From: Streptomyces abyssalis
GTDB lineage: Bacteria; Actinomycetota; Actinomycetes; Streptomycetales; Streptomycetaceae
Direction of reading: 5' to 3'
DNA length: 64,000 nucleotides
Assembly (NCBI RefSeq): GCF_001751365.1
Contig: NZ_LJGT01000038.1
Span: 409,271-473,270 of the forward strand
Numbering within the stretch: the first letter of the stretch is position 1; each line of letters begins with the position of its first letter. The notes beneath the pieces are model-generated. The model was not told the origin of the DNA and made no database searches. It saw nothing but the letters and a program-made list of their open reading frames with translations. This document shows positions 44,488-53,584 of this stretch, one piece after another. The position numbers were made by a program, and so were the translations under genes.

Positions 44488-45489
44488 ATGGCCACGCAGA
44501 ACACCACCGGCCCGGCGCAGCCCGGGCTCCACCCGGACGACGGCCCCACCCGCGCGGCGGCCGCGGGGCACGAGCACCCCACCGGCCGCCCCCACCAGGA
44601 CCGCCGCCACACCCGCGCCGCCCCCGACGGCTCCGCCGGCGCGGGCGATCGCCTCTGGACCCTCCTGATGCTGCCGGGCAGCCTGTGGATGACCGCCTTC
44701 CTCATCGGCTCCCTGGCCCTGGTCGCCACCCTGGCGTTCGGAACCACCGACCCGCTCGGCAACCCGCGCTTCGGCCTCAACCCCGAGAACTTCGCGGCGC
44801 TGGCCGAGCCCGCCTATCGGGCCGTGATGCTGCGCTCCTTGGGGTACGCGCTGCTGACCTGCGTGATCTGCCTGGTGGTCGCCTACCCCGTCGCATACGC
44901 GATCGCCCTGTACGGCGGGCGCTTCAAGACCCTGCTGATCGCCGCGATCGTGGTGCCGTTCTTCGCCAACTACCTGGTGCGCATGTACGGCTGGTCGGTC
45001 GTCCTCTCGGACGACGGACCGCTGCTGGGGGTACTGCGCGCGATCGGCCTCGCCGGCGACGGGACCAGGATCCTGCAGACCGCGCCCGGAGTGGTGGCCG
45101 GACTCGTCTACGGCTTCATCGTGTTCATGATCATCCCGCTGTACGCGGCGCTGGAACGCATGGACGTCTCCCTGATCGAGGCGGGACGCGACCTCTACGG
45201 GGGCCCGCTGCGGACCTTCTTCCACGTCACTCTGCCCGCCACGCGACAGGGCGCCGCCGCCGGCTGCGTCCTCGTCTTCCTGCCCGCCATGGGCGACTTC
45301 GTCAGCGCCCAGCTGATGGGAGGTCCCGACCAGATCATGATCGGCAACCTGATCCAGGACAAGTTCTTCCAGGGCCAGAACTGGCCCCTCGGCTCGGCGC
45401 TGACGATGCTGATGATGGCGGTGCTCTTCCTCGGCATGCTGGGTTACCTGCGGCGGACCCGCAAGGACGAGGCGGAGGCGGTCCGATGA
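44488..45489 (+). CDS. ABC transporter permease (PotB-like)
   Basis: 333 residues. A 55-residue hydrophilic Ala/Pro/His-rich N-terminal tail precedes about six membrane segments. The EAA loop that docks the ATPase is MDVSLIEAGRDLYGGPLRTFFHVTLP (about 225-250). It starts 4 nt after the binding-protein gene and overlaps the next permease gene by ATGA. It forms the membrane pore with the following permease. Confidence 0.93.
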   Translation: MATQNTTGPAQPGLHPDDGPTRAAAAGHEHPTGRPHQDRRHTRAAPDGSAGAGDRLWTLLMLPGSLWMTAFLIGSLALVATLAFGTTDPLGNPRFGLNPENFAALAEPAYRAVMLRSLGYALLTCVICLVVAYPVAYAIALYGGRFKTLLIAAIVVPFFANYLVRMYGWSVVLSDDGPLLGVLRAIGLAGDGTRILQTAPGVVAGLVYGFIVFMIIPLYAALERMDVSLIEAGRDLYGGPLRTFFHVTLPATRQGAAAGCVLVFLPAMGDFVSAQLMGGPDQIMIGNLIQDKFFQGQNWPLGSALTMLMMAVLFLGMLGYLRRTRKDEAEAVR

Positions 45490-46334
45490 CGACATCATCC
45501 GCCGCCCCGCGGCGCACCCGCCGCGGCACCGACCGGAAACCGCGGTTCGCGATCGCCGTGACCGCCGCGTTCTTCGCGCTGCTGTACCTGCCCATCGGCG
45601 TGGTGGTGCTCTTCTCGTTCAACTCGCAGAGGTCGCTCACCGTCTTCAAGGACTTCAGCCTGCGCTGGTACACGGCCTTCTTCCAGGACCCGGTGCTGCT
45701 CGAATCGCTCGGCATGAGCCTGCGGGTGGCCACGGTGGCGATGGCGGGCTCGCTGATCCTGGGCGTGACGCTCGCCCTCGGCCTGGTCCGCTGCCGGAAC
45801 CGGCTCGGCTCTCTCGCCGGACTGGTCATGCTCGTCCCGCTGGTCACCCCGGAGATCGTCACCGGCGTGGCGGCGATGCTGCTCTTCAAGGGCATGCAGA
45901 TCCCGCTGTCCACGGGCACGGTAATGCTGGCCGAGATCACCTTCTCCATCTCGTACGTGACCGTCATCCTGCGCTCCAGGATCGCGGCGCTGAACCCCGA
46001 GGTGGAGGAGGCCGCGATGGACCTCGGCGCCACGCGCTGGCAGTCGCTGCGGCTGGTGACCCTGCCCGCGCTGCTGCCCAGCATCCTGGCGTCCGCCGTG
46101 CTGATCTTCGCGCTGGTCTTCGACGACTTCGTGCTCGCCTACTTCACGACCGGCGTCGACCCCCAGCCACTGCCCGTGCGCATCTACTCGGCCATCCGCT
46201 TCGGGGTGAAGCCGACCATCAACGCGGTCGGCACCCTGATGCTCGTCGGGTCGATCGCCCTCATCGCCCTCGCGCTGTTCATCCCACGCCTGTTCGGCCG
46301 CCGCGGCGGCCTCGATCTCCTCTCCGGGAAGTGA
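45486..46334 (+). CDS. ABC transporter permease (PotC-like)
   Basis: 282 residues with six membrane segments, shorter than its partner. The EAA loop is VEEAAMDLGATRWQSLRLVTLPALLP (about residues 172-197). It is coupled by ATGA to the first permease and by GTGA to the ATPase. Second half of the importer pore. Confidence 0.93.
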   Translation: MTTSSAAPRRTRRGTDRKPRFAIAVTAAFFALLYLPIGVVVLFSFNSQRSLTVFKDFSLRWYTAFFQDPVLLESLGMSLRVATVAMAGSLILGVTLALGLVRCRNRLGSLAGLVMLVPLVTPEIVTGVAAMLLFKGMQIPLSTGTVMLAEITFSISYVTVILRSRIAALNPEVEEAAMDLGATRWQSLRLVTLPALLPSILASAVLIFALVFDDFVLAYFTTGVDPQPLPVRIYSAIRFGVKPTINAVGTLMLVGSIALIALALFIPRLFGRRGGLDLLSGK

Positions 46335-47449
46335 CACCCGTGACCACGACGACCACCACCACCGCGGCCGGACCCGCCACGGGCCTGGCGCCCGCCGTCC
46401 GGCTCGACGACGTCTGCAAGCGCTACGGCGACTCCCACGCCGTCCGGGACCTGTCGCTGGACATCGCTCCGGGCGAGTTCTTCTCGCTGCTCGGCCCGTC
46501 CGGCTGCGGCAAGACGACCTCGCTGCGCATGATCGGCGGATTCACGGACCCCTCCGACGGCGCGATCCTGCTCGGCGGCAAGGACGTCACGGCGCTGCCG
46601 CCGAACAAGCGGGACGTCAACACCGTCTTCCAGAGCTACGCCCTCTTCGACCACCTGTCGGTGAGCGACAACGTGGCCTTCGGCCTCAAACGCAGGGGAG
46701 TCGACCGGGCCGGTATCCGCGAGCGCGTCGCCATGATGCTGGAGCGGGTGCAGTTGACGGAGCTCGCCGACCGCAAGCCCACCACCCTGTCCGGCGGCCA
46801 GCGCCAGCGGGTCGCCCTGGCCCGGGCACTGGTCAACCGGCCGCAGGTGCTGCTGCTGGACGAGCCACTGGCGGCCCTGGACCTCAAGCTGCGCCGCCAG
46901 ATGCAGGTCGAACTCAAGCAGATCCAGCGTGAGATCGGCATCACGTTCGTGTTCGTGACCCACGACCAGGACGAGGCCCTGACCATGTCGGACCGGATGG
47001 CCGTGCTGAACGACGGCCGTATGCAGCAGTGCGGCACCCCCGAGGACGTGTACGAGCGTCCGGCGAACAGCTTCGTCGCCTCCTTCATGGGCACCTCCAA
47101 CATGGTCCCCGGCACCTACCGGGACGGCGCGGTGGTCATGGACGAGGGCCCCGCGCTTCCCGTCGGCCCCCGGCAGGGGATCGCGGAGAACAGCAGGGTG
47201 AACCTCGCCATCCGGCCGGAGAAGATCTGGCTGTCCGACCTCGCGCCGGGGATGGCGCGGGTGACCGGGGTGGTCCGGGAGACGGTGTACTCGGGTCCGA
47301 CCACGACGTACCTGATCGAACTCACGCCCGGTGTCACGGTTTCGGTGCTGGAGCAGAACACCGACCGCTCGCGGATGGAGGACCGCTGGAGCGGCGGCGA
47401 GGACGTGGAGGTCGGCTGGCTGCCCGAGCACTGCCTGGTCCTCAACTGA
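46331..47449 (+). CDS. ABC importer ATPase (PotA-like)
   Basis: 372 residues; GTG at 46331 overlaps the permease stop, while a GTG at 46340 is also possible. Walker A LGPSGCGKTTSLRMI (about 53-67), signature LSGGQRQRVALARAL, Walker B VLLLDEPLAALD, switch FVTHDQDEAL. The C-terminal ~130 residues form the TOBE regulatory domain (NLAIRPEKIWL). It drives polyamine-type import. A GC-rich 257-bp gap with short inverted repeats follows before the amine oxidase. Confidence 0.94.
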   Translation: MTPVTTTTTTTAAGPATGLAPAVRLDDVCKRYGDSHAVRDLSLDIAPGEFFSLLGPSGCGKTTSLRMIGGFTDPSDGAILLGGKDVTALPPNKRDVNTVFQSYALFDHLSVSDNVAFGLKRRGVDRAGIRERVAMMLERVQLTELADRKPTTLSGGQRQRVALARALVNRPQVLLLDEPLAALDLKLRRQMQVELKQIQREIGITFVFVTHDQDEALTMSDRMAVLNDGRMQQCGTPEDVYERPANSFVASFMGTSNMVPGTYRDGAVVMDEGPALPVGPRQGIAENSRVNLAIRPEKIWLSDLAPGMARVTGVVRETVYSGPTTTYLIELTPGVTVSVLEQNTDRSRMEDRWSGGEDVEVGWLPEHCLVLN

Positions 47450-47706
47450 ACCCCCGCCCGGCCCCCGGGATTCCGGGTACCGGGACTGCCCCGCCGCAGG
47501 GGCGCCCGGGTCCTGCCCTCCTCGGCTCTCGCCGCTCGCCGGGGCGCCTCCCGTAACTCCCGCACGCCACCCGTCCCGCACCCCCACCCGTCCCGGGCCC
47601 CGGCACTCCCTGGGGCGCCCCCGATGCGCCGGGGCGCCTCCGGTTCTCTCCCGGAGATCCCCGGCTCCCCTGCCGCATCCCGGACCGAACGAAGGAACGC
47701 TTCTCC
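47450..47706 (+). other. Intergenic leader of the amine oxidase gene
   Basis: 257 bp, extremely GC-rich, with overlapping short inverted repeats (e.g. CCCCGGG, GGGGCGCC). No gene is seen. It may modulate expression between importer and enzymes. Confidence 0.5.
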
Positions 47707-49083
47707 ATGCACCATGACGTGATCGTGCTCGGCGCCGGTCTGGCCGGCCTCGCGGCGGCGCGGGACCTGGCGGCCGAGGGCGCCGATGTCCTGGTCGTCG
47801 AGGCCCGTGACCGCGTCGGCGGCCGGGTCGAGCAGACCGCCCTGCCCGACGGCAGACTCGTCCAGCTCGGCGGCGAGGTCGTCGGCCGGGCCCACACCGC
47901 CTATCTGGGCCTGGTCGCCGAACTGGGACTCGGCCTCACCCCGAGTTACGTCGCCGAGCCGGGTGTCCTCGCCCGGGCCACGCCCGAGGGCGTCTCGGCC
48001 GGGGACCCGCCGCACTGGTTCGAGCCCGGCGACGACGCCTGCCACCGCCGCGTCAGCCGGACGTTCGCCGACCTTGCCCGGGCCGTCGACCCCGACGACC
48101 CCTGGAGCCACCCCCGTGCCCGTGCCCTCGACCAGATCTCGGTCGCCGGCTGGCTGCGCGCCGAAGGCGCCTCCGCCGGCGTCGTCCGCCTGTGGGAGAT
48201 CGGCCAACTCGGCCTCGCAAGCGGCTCGTACGAACGCACCTCGCTGCTGTCCGCGCTGCGCAAGCACGCCGCCGTACCCGGCGGGGATCCGGCCGCGACG
48301 GACGGCGGCCCGGGCCCCGTCGAGCCCGTCGAGCACGTCGAGCACGTCGAGCACTACGACTACGAGGACTGGGAAGGTCTGCGGGTCGCCGAGGGATCGG
48401 CGACCGTGGCCCTGCGGATGGCCGACGAGCTGGGCGGACGGGTCCGCACCGGAGCGCCGGTCGAAGCCGTCGGCATCCGGCCCGGCGCCTGCTCGGTGCG
48501 GCTGTCCGGAGGCGAGACCCTGACGGCGGCAGCCGTCGTCAGCGCCCTGCCGGTCGGCCCGCTGCGGTCCGTGGCGCTCACCGGGGTGTCCGACGGGCGG
48601 CTCGCCTCGCTCCACCGGCAACGGCAGGCCGTCACGGCCAAGTTCGTCGCCGCGTACGACGCACCGTTCTGGCGGGCCGACGGGCGCAACGGGCTCTCGG
48701 AGTGCGAGGGCGTTCTCGGCAGCACCTGGCCGCAGAACGAGGGCGTGCTGTCCTGCCTCGTCCCGCCCGAGCGGTACGGCGTCCTGCTGGGGATACCCGA
48801 GGGGCGCCGGGAGCGCGAACTGCTGGCCGAGATCGCCCGGCTCTACGGCGACGAGGCACACCGGCCCCTCCAGTGCTGGTCCCGGATGTGGGGCACCGAC
48901 CCGTGGACCCAGGGCTATGTCACGCAGTGGACACCCGGTGACGTGATGGCCGTCGGACCCCTGCACGGAACCCACGAACCGCCCTTCTACGTCTGCGGGT
49001 CGGACCAGTGGGTGGCCGGTTACATGGAAGGCGCGGTCCGGACCGGCCGCGCCGCCGCGAAGGAGGCGCTGCGCCGTGGCTGA
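47707..49083 (+). CDS. Flavin-containing amine oxidase
   Basis: 458 residues. The N-terminal FAD-binding motif VIVLGAGLAGLAAARDLA with VVEARDRVGGRV (about residues 5-41) and the C-terminal YVCGSDQWVAGYMEGAVRTGRAAA are classic for monoamine/polyamine oxidases (putrescine oxidase group). An insert of His/Glu/Val repeats (VEPVEHVEHVEHYDYED, about 203-219) is unusual. GAAGGAA lies 9 nt before ATG. It oxidises an amine to imine/aldehyde, giving ammonia or an amine plus peroxide. The product would go to the next enzyme. Confidence 0.92.
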   Translation: MHHDVIVLGAGLAGLAAARDLAAEGADVLVVEARDRVGGRVEQTALPDGRLVQLGGEVVGRAHTAYLGLVAELGLGLTPSYVAEPGVLARATPEGVSAGDPPHWFEPGDDACHRRVSRTFADLARAVDPDDPWSHPRARALDQISVAGWLRAEGASAGVVRLWEIGQLGLASGSYERTSLLSALRKHAAVPGGDPAATDGGPGPVEPVEHVEHVEHYDYEDWEGLRVAEGSATVALRMADELGGRVRTGAPVEAVGIRPGACSVRLSGGETLTAAAVVSALPVGPLRSVALTGVSDGRLASLHRQRQAVTAKFVAAYDAPFWRADGRNGLSECEGVLGSTWPQNEGVLSCLVPPERYGVLLGIPEGRRERELLAEIARLYGDEAHRPLQCWSRMWGTDPWTQGYVTQWTPGDVMAVGPLHGTHEPPFYVCGSDQWVAGYMEGAVRTGRAAAKEALRRG

Positions 49084-50488
49084 GCAGCCGGACCCCACCC
49101 CGCACAACCACATCGGCGGCGCGGACGTGCCCGCGGCCTCCGGAGCGACCATGCGGCTGACCGACCCCGCGACCGGCGTCTCCCGCCGCACGGCGCCCCT
49201 GTCCGGCCAGGCCGACACCGACGCGGCGTGTGCGGCGGCGGCCTCGGCGTTCGAGCACTGGTCGGTGACCACTCCGGCCGAACGGCAGACCGCGCTGCTG
49301 CGAATCGCCGACGGGCTGGAGGCGCACGCGGACGAACTCGTCGCCGCCGAGACGGCCGACACCGGCAAACCGGCAGAGCTGTTCCGCTGCGACGAACTGC
49401 CCGCGGTCGCCGACACCTTCCGCTACTTCGCCGGGGCCGCCCGGAACCTGCCCGGCACGGCGGCGGGCGAGTACGCCGAAGGGCACACCTCGATACTGCG
49501 GCGCGAGGCCGTCGGCGTCTGCGCCCAGATCACCCCGTGGAACTATCCGCTGATGATGGCGGCCTGGAAGGTGGCACCGGCGCTGGCCGCCGGCAACACG
49601 AGTGTCCTCAAGCCGGCGGACTCCACGCCTTCCTCGGCCGTGCTGCTGGCCCGGATCGCCGCCCGGCACCTCCCGCCGGGCGTGCTCAACGTGGTGTGCG
49701 GCGACCGCGACACCGGCCGCGCCCTCGTCTCCCACCCGGCGACCCGGCTTGTCGCGGTGACCGGAAGCGTGCGGGCGGGGCGCGAGATCGCCACCGCCGC
49801 GGCGGCCGACCTCAAGCGCGTGCACCTGGAGCTGGGCGGCAACGCCCCGGTCATCGTGCACGACGACGCCGACGTGGAGTGGACGGCCGCACAGCTCACC
49901 GCCGTCGCGTACTACAACGCGGGCCAGGACTGCACGGCGCCGACCCGGCTGCTCCTCCACCGGGACGTGCACGACGCCTTCGTCGAGGCGTTCGCCGCCC
50001 ACGCGTCGGCGCTGCGGCCCGGCACCGACTTCGGCCCGCTCGCCACCGCGGGGCAACGCGACACCGTGGAGGGCCTGCTGAGCCGGCTGCCCGGCCGGGC
50101 CCGGGTCCCCGTGGGCGGTTCGCCGGTCCCGGGCCCCGGCTCCTTCCACCAGGCCACGCTGGTCACCGGTGTGCGACAGGACGACGAGATCGTGCGGGAG
50201 GAGATCTTCGGCCCGGTTGTGACGGTCCAGCCCTTCACCGACGAGCAGGAGGCCCTGCGCCTCGCGAACGACACCCGCTACGGCCTCGCGGCGAGCGTCT
50301 GGACCGCCGACCACGACCGCGCGATGCGGGCCACCCGGAAGCTGCGGGCGGGAATCGTCTGGGTGAACACCCACGGGACGACGGTGTCGGAGATGCCGCA
50401 CGGCGGGGTGCAGCACTCCGGTTACGGCAGCGACCTGTCCATGGTGGGACTGCTGGACTACACGCAGGTCAAACACGTCATGCTGTGA
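49076..50488 (+). CDS. Aldehyde dehydrogenase (aminobutyraldehyde/betaine-aldehyde type)
   Basis: 470 residues. It starts at a GTG inside the end of the amine oxidase gene, with AAGGAGG 9 nt upstream. Catalytic Cys286 (AGQDCTAPTR) and Glu252 (LELGGNAP) are present, as are the NAD site ITPWNYPLMMAAWK (about 152-165) and EEIFGPVVTVQPF. The cofactor is NAD(P). With the amine oxidase it converts an amine to the corresponding acid. The substrate is probably an aminoaldehyde, not established. Confidence 0.94.
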   Translation: MAEQPDPTPHNHIGGADVPAASGATMRLTDPATGVSRRTAPLSGQADTDAACAAAASAFEHWSVTTPAERQTALLRIADGLEAHADELVAAETADTGKPAELFRCDELPAVADTFRYFAGAARNLPGTAAGEYAEGHTSILRREAVGVCAQITPWNYPLMMAAWKVAPALAAGNTSVLKPADSTPSSAVLLARIAARHLPPGVLNVVCGDRDTGRALVSHPATRLVAVTGSVRAGREIATAAAADLKRVHLELGGNAPVIVHDDADVEWTAAQLTAVAYYNAGQDCTAPTRLLLHRDVHDAFVEAFAAHASALRPGTDFGPLATAGQRDTVEGLLSRLPGRARVPVGGSPVPGPGSFHQATLVTGVRQDDEIVREEIFGPVVTVQPFTDEQEALRLANDTRYGLAASVWTADHDRAMRATRKLRAGIVWVNTHGTTVSEMPHGGVQHSGYGSDLSMVGLLDYTQVKHVML

Positions 50489-50518
50489 GCGGGTGAACAG
50501 CCCCCGGATGAACAGCCC

Positions 50519-50546
50519 CGGGCGGCGCCGCTTCGGTGGCGCGCCC
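50519..50546. terminator. Terminator with TTCG tetraloop
   Basis: GC stem with one bulge, closed by a TTCG loop, between the convergent aldehyde dehydrogenase and MFS genes. Confidence 0.7.
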
Positions 50547-50640
50547 GCCGCCCCCGGCCTCCGTCGTCACCGCCGGGCAGGCCGGTGACGCGCCGGCTTC
50601 GGCAGACGTCCCGGTCCGCCCGGCGATCCGGACGAAGCCT

Positions 50641-52188
50641 TCAGGCGGCGGAAGCCACCCGCTCCCGCTCCTTCTCCGTGTCCGCCGCCTCCCGCGGTAC
50701 GAACGTCACATGCCGGTGCCCGCGACGCAGGTCCACCCGGAGCCGCAGCCCGCCCGCGCGTGCCAGCACCAGGCCGACGACGACGGCGACGACCGCCGAG
50801 ATGACTCCGCCGGACAGGAAGCCGATCCGGGCGCCGAAGGTGTCGGTGACCCAGCCCATGAGCGGCCCGCCGATGGGCGTTCCGCCCATGAAGACCATCA
50901 TGTAGAGGCTCATCACGCGTCCCCTCATCGCCGGGTCCGAGGCCGTCTGCACGCTGGCGTTGGCGGTGACGTTGAAGGTCAGGCCCATGATCCCGATGGG
51001 CGCCATCAGCGCGGCGAAGAGCCAGAAGGACGGGGTCAGCGCCGCCGCGATCTCCAGCACGCCGAAGAGCAGCGCCGCGCCCGCCATCAGCCGCATGCGG
51101 GACGTGCCGCGCCGCGCGGACAGCAGCGCCCCCGCCACGGAGCCGACGGCCATGAGGGTGTTGAGCAGCCCGTACGTGCCGGCGCCCTCCTCGAAGACCT
51201 TGTCCGTGAACGCCGTGAGCCAGATCGGGAAGTTGAAGCCGAAGGTGCCGATGAAGCCGACGAGGACGATGGGCCACATCAGCTCGGGGTGGCTGCGCAC
51301 ATAGCTCAGCCCCTCCCGCAGCTGGCCCTTGCTGCGCGGGGCCCGTTCGATGCTGTGCATCTCTCCGGTGCGCATCAGCAGCAGCCCGGCGAGCGGGGCG
51401 ATGAAGGACAGGCCGTTGAACAGGAAGGCCCAGCCGCTTCCGACGGCCGAGATCATCACGCCGGCGATCGCGGGCCCGACGAGGCGGGCGCTCTGGAAGT
51501 TCGCGGAGTTGAGCGAGACCGCGTTGCCTATCTGCCCGGGGCCGACCATCTCGGATACGAACGTCTGACGCGTCGGGTTGTCGAGCACCGTCGCCAGGCC
51601 GAGCACGAAGGCGAGCACGTAGACGTGCATGACGTGGACGTTGCCGCTCAGCGTCAGGGCGGCCAGCGCGAGGCCCGTGAGCCCCATGACGGACTGCGTG
51701 ATCAGCAGCAGCCTGCGCTTGTCGCAGCGGTCGGCGACGACGCCGCCGTAGAGGCCGAAGAGCAGCAGCGGCAGGAACTGCAGGGCCGTGGTGATGCCCA
51801 CGGCTGTCGCGGACCCGGTGAGGCTCAGCACCAGCCAGTCCTGTGCGATGCGCTGCATCCAGGTGCCGGTGTTGGACACGGCCTGGCCCATGGCGAAGAG
51901 CCGGTAGTTGCGTATTCGCAGGGACGAGAACATCGACGGCTTCGCGGCCAGGGGCTCCTCGGCCTCCTGCGCCTCCTCGCGCCGGGGGGCGTCCGCGGTG
52001 CCCGCCGGTTCGTCCGGTGAGCGGTCGTCGAGCGACCGGCCGCTCGGCGAACGGCCGCTCGATGAGCGGTCGCTGGGGGCTCGGTCGTCGGGTGCCAGGT
52101 CGTCGGGTGCCAGGTCGTTCGTTGCTAGGTCGTTCAGTGGCTTGTCATCGGGTGCGGGTGCGGAATCTGTTCCGTGGCCCGTACGCAA
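50641..52188 (-). CDS. MFS transporter (DHA3/Bcr-like) with disordered N-terminal tail
   Basis: About 515 residues, of which the first ~85 are a hydrophilic repeat tail (NDLAPDDLAPDDRAPSDRSS and so on) encoded by short DNA repeats. About 12 membrane segments follow, starting FSSLRIRNYRLFAMGQAVSNTGTW. The loop GGVVADRCDKRRLLL is motif A. The start is uncertain: a TTG at 52188 follows GAAGAGGA, and nothing better precedes the tail. The MarR gene 96 bp upstream on the same strand is the probable regulator. Drug or siderophore efflux is likely from family membership. Confidence 0.85.
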   Translation of the reverse strand: MRTGHGTDSAPAPDDKPLNDLATNDLAPDDLAPDDRAPSDRSSSGRSPSGRSLDDRSPDEPAGTADAPRREEAQEAEEPLAAKPSMFSSLRIRNYRLFAMGQAVSNTGTWMQRIAQDWLVLSLTGSATAVGITTALQFLPLLLFGLYGGVVADRCDKRRLLLITQSVMGLTGLALAALTLSGNVHVMHVYVLAFVLGLATVLDNPTRQTFVSEMVGPGQIGNAVSLNSANFQSARLVGPAIAGVMISAVGSGWAFLFNGLSFIAPLAGLLLMRTGEMHSIERAPRSKGQLREGLSYVRSHPELMWPIVLVGFIGTFGFNFPIWLTAFTDKVFEEGAGTYGLLNTLMAVGSVAGALLSARRGTSRMRLMAGAALLFGVLEIAAALTPSFWLFAALMAPIGIMGLTFNVTANASVQTASDPAMRGRVMSLYMMVFMGGTPIGGPLMGWVTDTFGARIGFLSGGVISAVVAVVVGLVLARAGGLRLRVDLRRGHRHVTFVPREAADTEKERERVASAA

Positions 52189-52284
52189 TCCTCTTCGCCT
52201 CCTCGTTCATACGCGTGCGTCCGTCTCCGTCTTGCAGTGCTGCTCCTTACGGGTGAGCCGATGGGCCGCACGGGGCCCGGCCGG

Positions 52285-52752
52285 TCATGAGTGCGCCAGC
52301 TTCTCCAGCACCGGCGCCGCGGCGCGCAGCCGCTCCCACTCGTCATCGTCGAGCCGGCCGGCCAGCTCGGCCAGCCAGGCGTTCCGCTTCTCGCGGCTGG
52401 CGGCGAGCATCGACTCCGCGCGCTCGGTCTGCGTGACCGTCTTCTGGCGGCGGTCGTCGGGGTGCGGCTCCAGCCGGACCAGGCCCTTGGCCTCCAGCAT
52501 CGCGACGATGCGGGTCATCGACGGGGGCTGCACGTGCTCCTTGCGGGCCAGCTCGCCGGGCGTGGCCGAACCGCAGCGGGCGAGTGTGCCGAGCACCGAC
52601 ATCTCCGTCGGACTCAGCGACTCGTCCACCCGCTGGTGCTTCAGGCGCCGCGACAGGCGCATGACGGCGGTGCGCAGTGCGTTCACCGCGGCCATGTCGA
52701 GCTCGTTCCCGTCGCCTGCGCCGCCCGTGCGGCGCTCGGATGTCTCCGGCAT
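52285..52752 (-). CDS. MarR-family transcriptional regulator
   Basis: 155 residues from the ATG giving MPETSERR, which follows TACGCT by 6 nt without a ribosome site, as in leaderless transcripts; ATG 52770 is an alternative. Winged helix: SPTEMSVLGTLARCGSATPGELARKEHVQPPSMTRIVAMLEAKGLV (about residues 48-93), wing with DDRRQKTVTQT. An imperfect dyad (52763-52782) overlaps the promoter and suits autoregulation. Likely represses the MFS gene. Confidence 0.9.
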   Translation of the reverse strand: MPETSERRTGGAGDGNELDMAAVNALRTAVMRLSRRLKHQRVDESLSPTEMSVLGTLARCGSATPGELARKEHVQPPSMTRIVAMLEAKGLVRLEPHPDDRRQKTVTQTERAESMLAASREKRNAWLAELAGRLDDDEWERLRAAAPVLEKLAHS

Positions 52753-52889
52753 GTCGTTAGCGTAACTCATTACCTGAGCTAAAGAAAAGCCCTCGGCCGG
52801 GTCACGTTCTGTACGCTGAATCACACATACGAGTGACTTAGCACGGAAATCTGAGACGTCACCCCTGGCCCGGCCTGGACCGTGGACGC

Positions 52890-53132
52890 ATGACTTCGAT
52901 GACCTCGAAGGTGCTCAGCCTGCGGATGGACAGCGACCTGTTCGACCGGCTGCACGCCCACGCCGCCAAGCGCGGGATGAGCGTCCAGGACTACGTGGTC
53001 CGTGCGCTCGTGCGCGACGATTTCGACGAGCGCCTCCAGACATCCGTCGAGGAGACGGAGCGCTTCCACGCCTCGCCTGCCTTGCGCGGCCGCCTCCGGT
53101 CACCGGCCCGCCGCCCGGGCGGCCCTCGATAG
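52890..53132 (+). CDS. Small ribbon-helix-helix (CopG/Arc-like) protein
   Basis: 80 residues. KVLSLRMDSDLFDRLHAHAAKRGMSVQDYVVRALV (about 7-41) reads as an RHH DNA-binding fold: beta strand, helix, turn, helix. No toxin gene follows, so it may be a stand-alone regulator and not an antitoxin. No clear ribosome site; ATG at 52899 is also possible. Confidence 0.65.
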   Translation: MTSMTSKVLSLRMDSDLFDRLHAHAAKRGMSVQDYVVRALVRDDFDERLQTSVEETERFHASPALRGRLRSPARRPGGPR

Positions 53133-53200
53133 GCTGTTCCCCTGCCCGCCGGGGCGAGACGGAGGCGCCGGCATTGCGAGCACGAGAGGGAGCTGCGGCC

Positions 53201-53467
53201 ATGGGCCTCATGAACCGGTGGACCGACGGCCAGCGCGAAGCTCCCGAGCCGCTGGAGGGCCCGGTCAGGGGCACCGTCCTGGTCGGCACCGGCATCTGGC
53301 TCGTCCTCTTCCTCGCCCAGCTCCCCTTCTACGGCTGGTATGAGGCCCACGGGCACACCTGGTTCATCTGGACCTGCGCCGCCGGCGCCGGCCTCGGCCT
53401 GCTCGGCTTCTGGTACGTGCTGGTGCGCGAGCGCGCCATCCGGCGTGACGCCGAGGACTCCGCGTGA
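53201..53467 (+). CDS. DUF2530-like small membrane protein
   Basis: 88 residues from ATG 8 nt after AGAGGGAG. Two hydrophobic segments (about 29-43 and 56-74), separated by YGWYEAHGHTWFIW, with short charged ends, match the DUF2530 layout. Function unknown. It is the second of two small rightward genes after the MarR gene. Confidence 0.7.
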   Translation: MGLMNRWTDGQREAPEPLEGPVRGTVLVGTGIWLVLFLAQLPFYGWYEAHGHTWFIWTCAAGAGLGLLGFWYVLVRERAIRRDAEDSA

Positions 53468-53501
53468 CGGCATCCGCCCCGCGCGCACATCCGCTCGCCT
53501 C

Positions 53502-53527
53502 TCCTTGACTTCAACTGAGCTTGAAGT
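53502..53527 (+). promoter_or_regulatory. MerR/SoxR-type operator before the ABM gene
   Basis: ACTTCAA (53508-53514) and TTGAAGT (53521-53527) form a 7-6-7 perfect dyad that overlaps TTGACT (53505-53510), a possible -35. Dyads of this kind within a long promoter spacer are typical of MerR-family activated promoters. No MerR gene is adjacent. Confidence 0.55.
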
Positions 53528-53584
53528 GTGAGCGTGAGTCCGACGGCACCGTCCACGCCAGCACCCACCCGGAGGAAGCCGGCC

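Noticed and set aside
52890..53132. Antitoxin of a toxin-antitoxin pair
   Set aside because: The RHH fold fits, but no toxin-like gene follows; the next gene is a DUF2530-like membrane protein.
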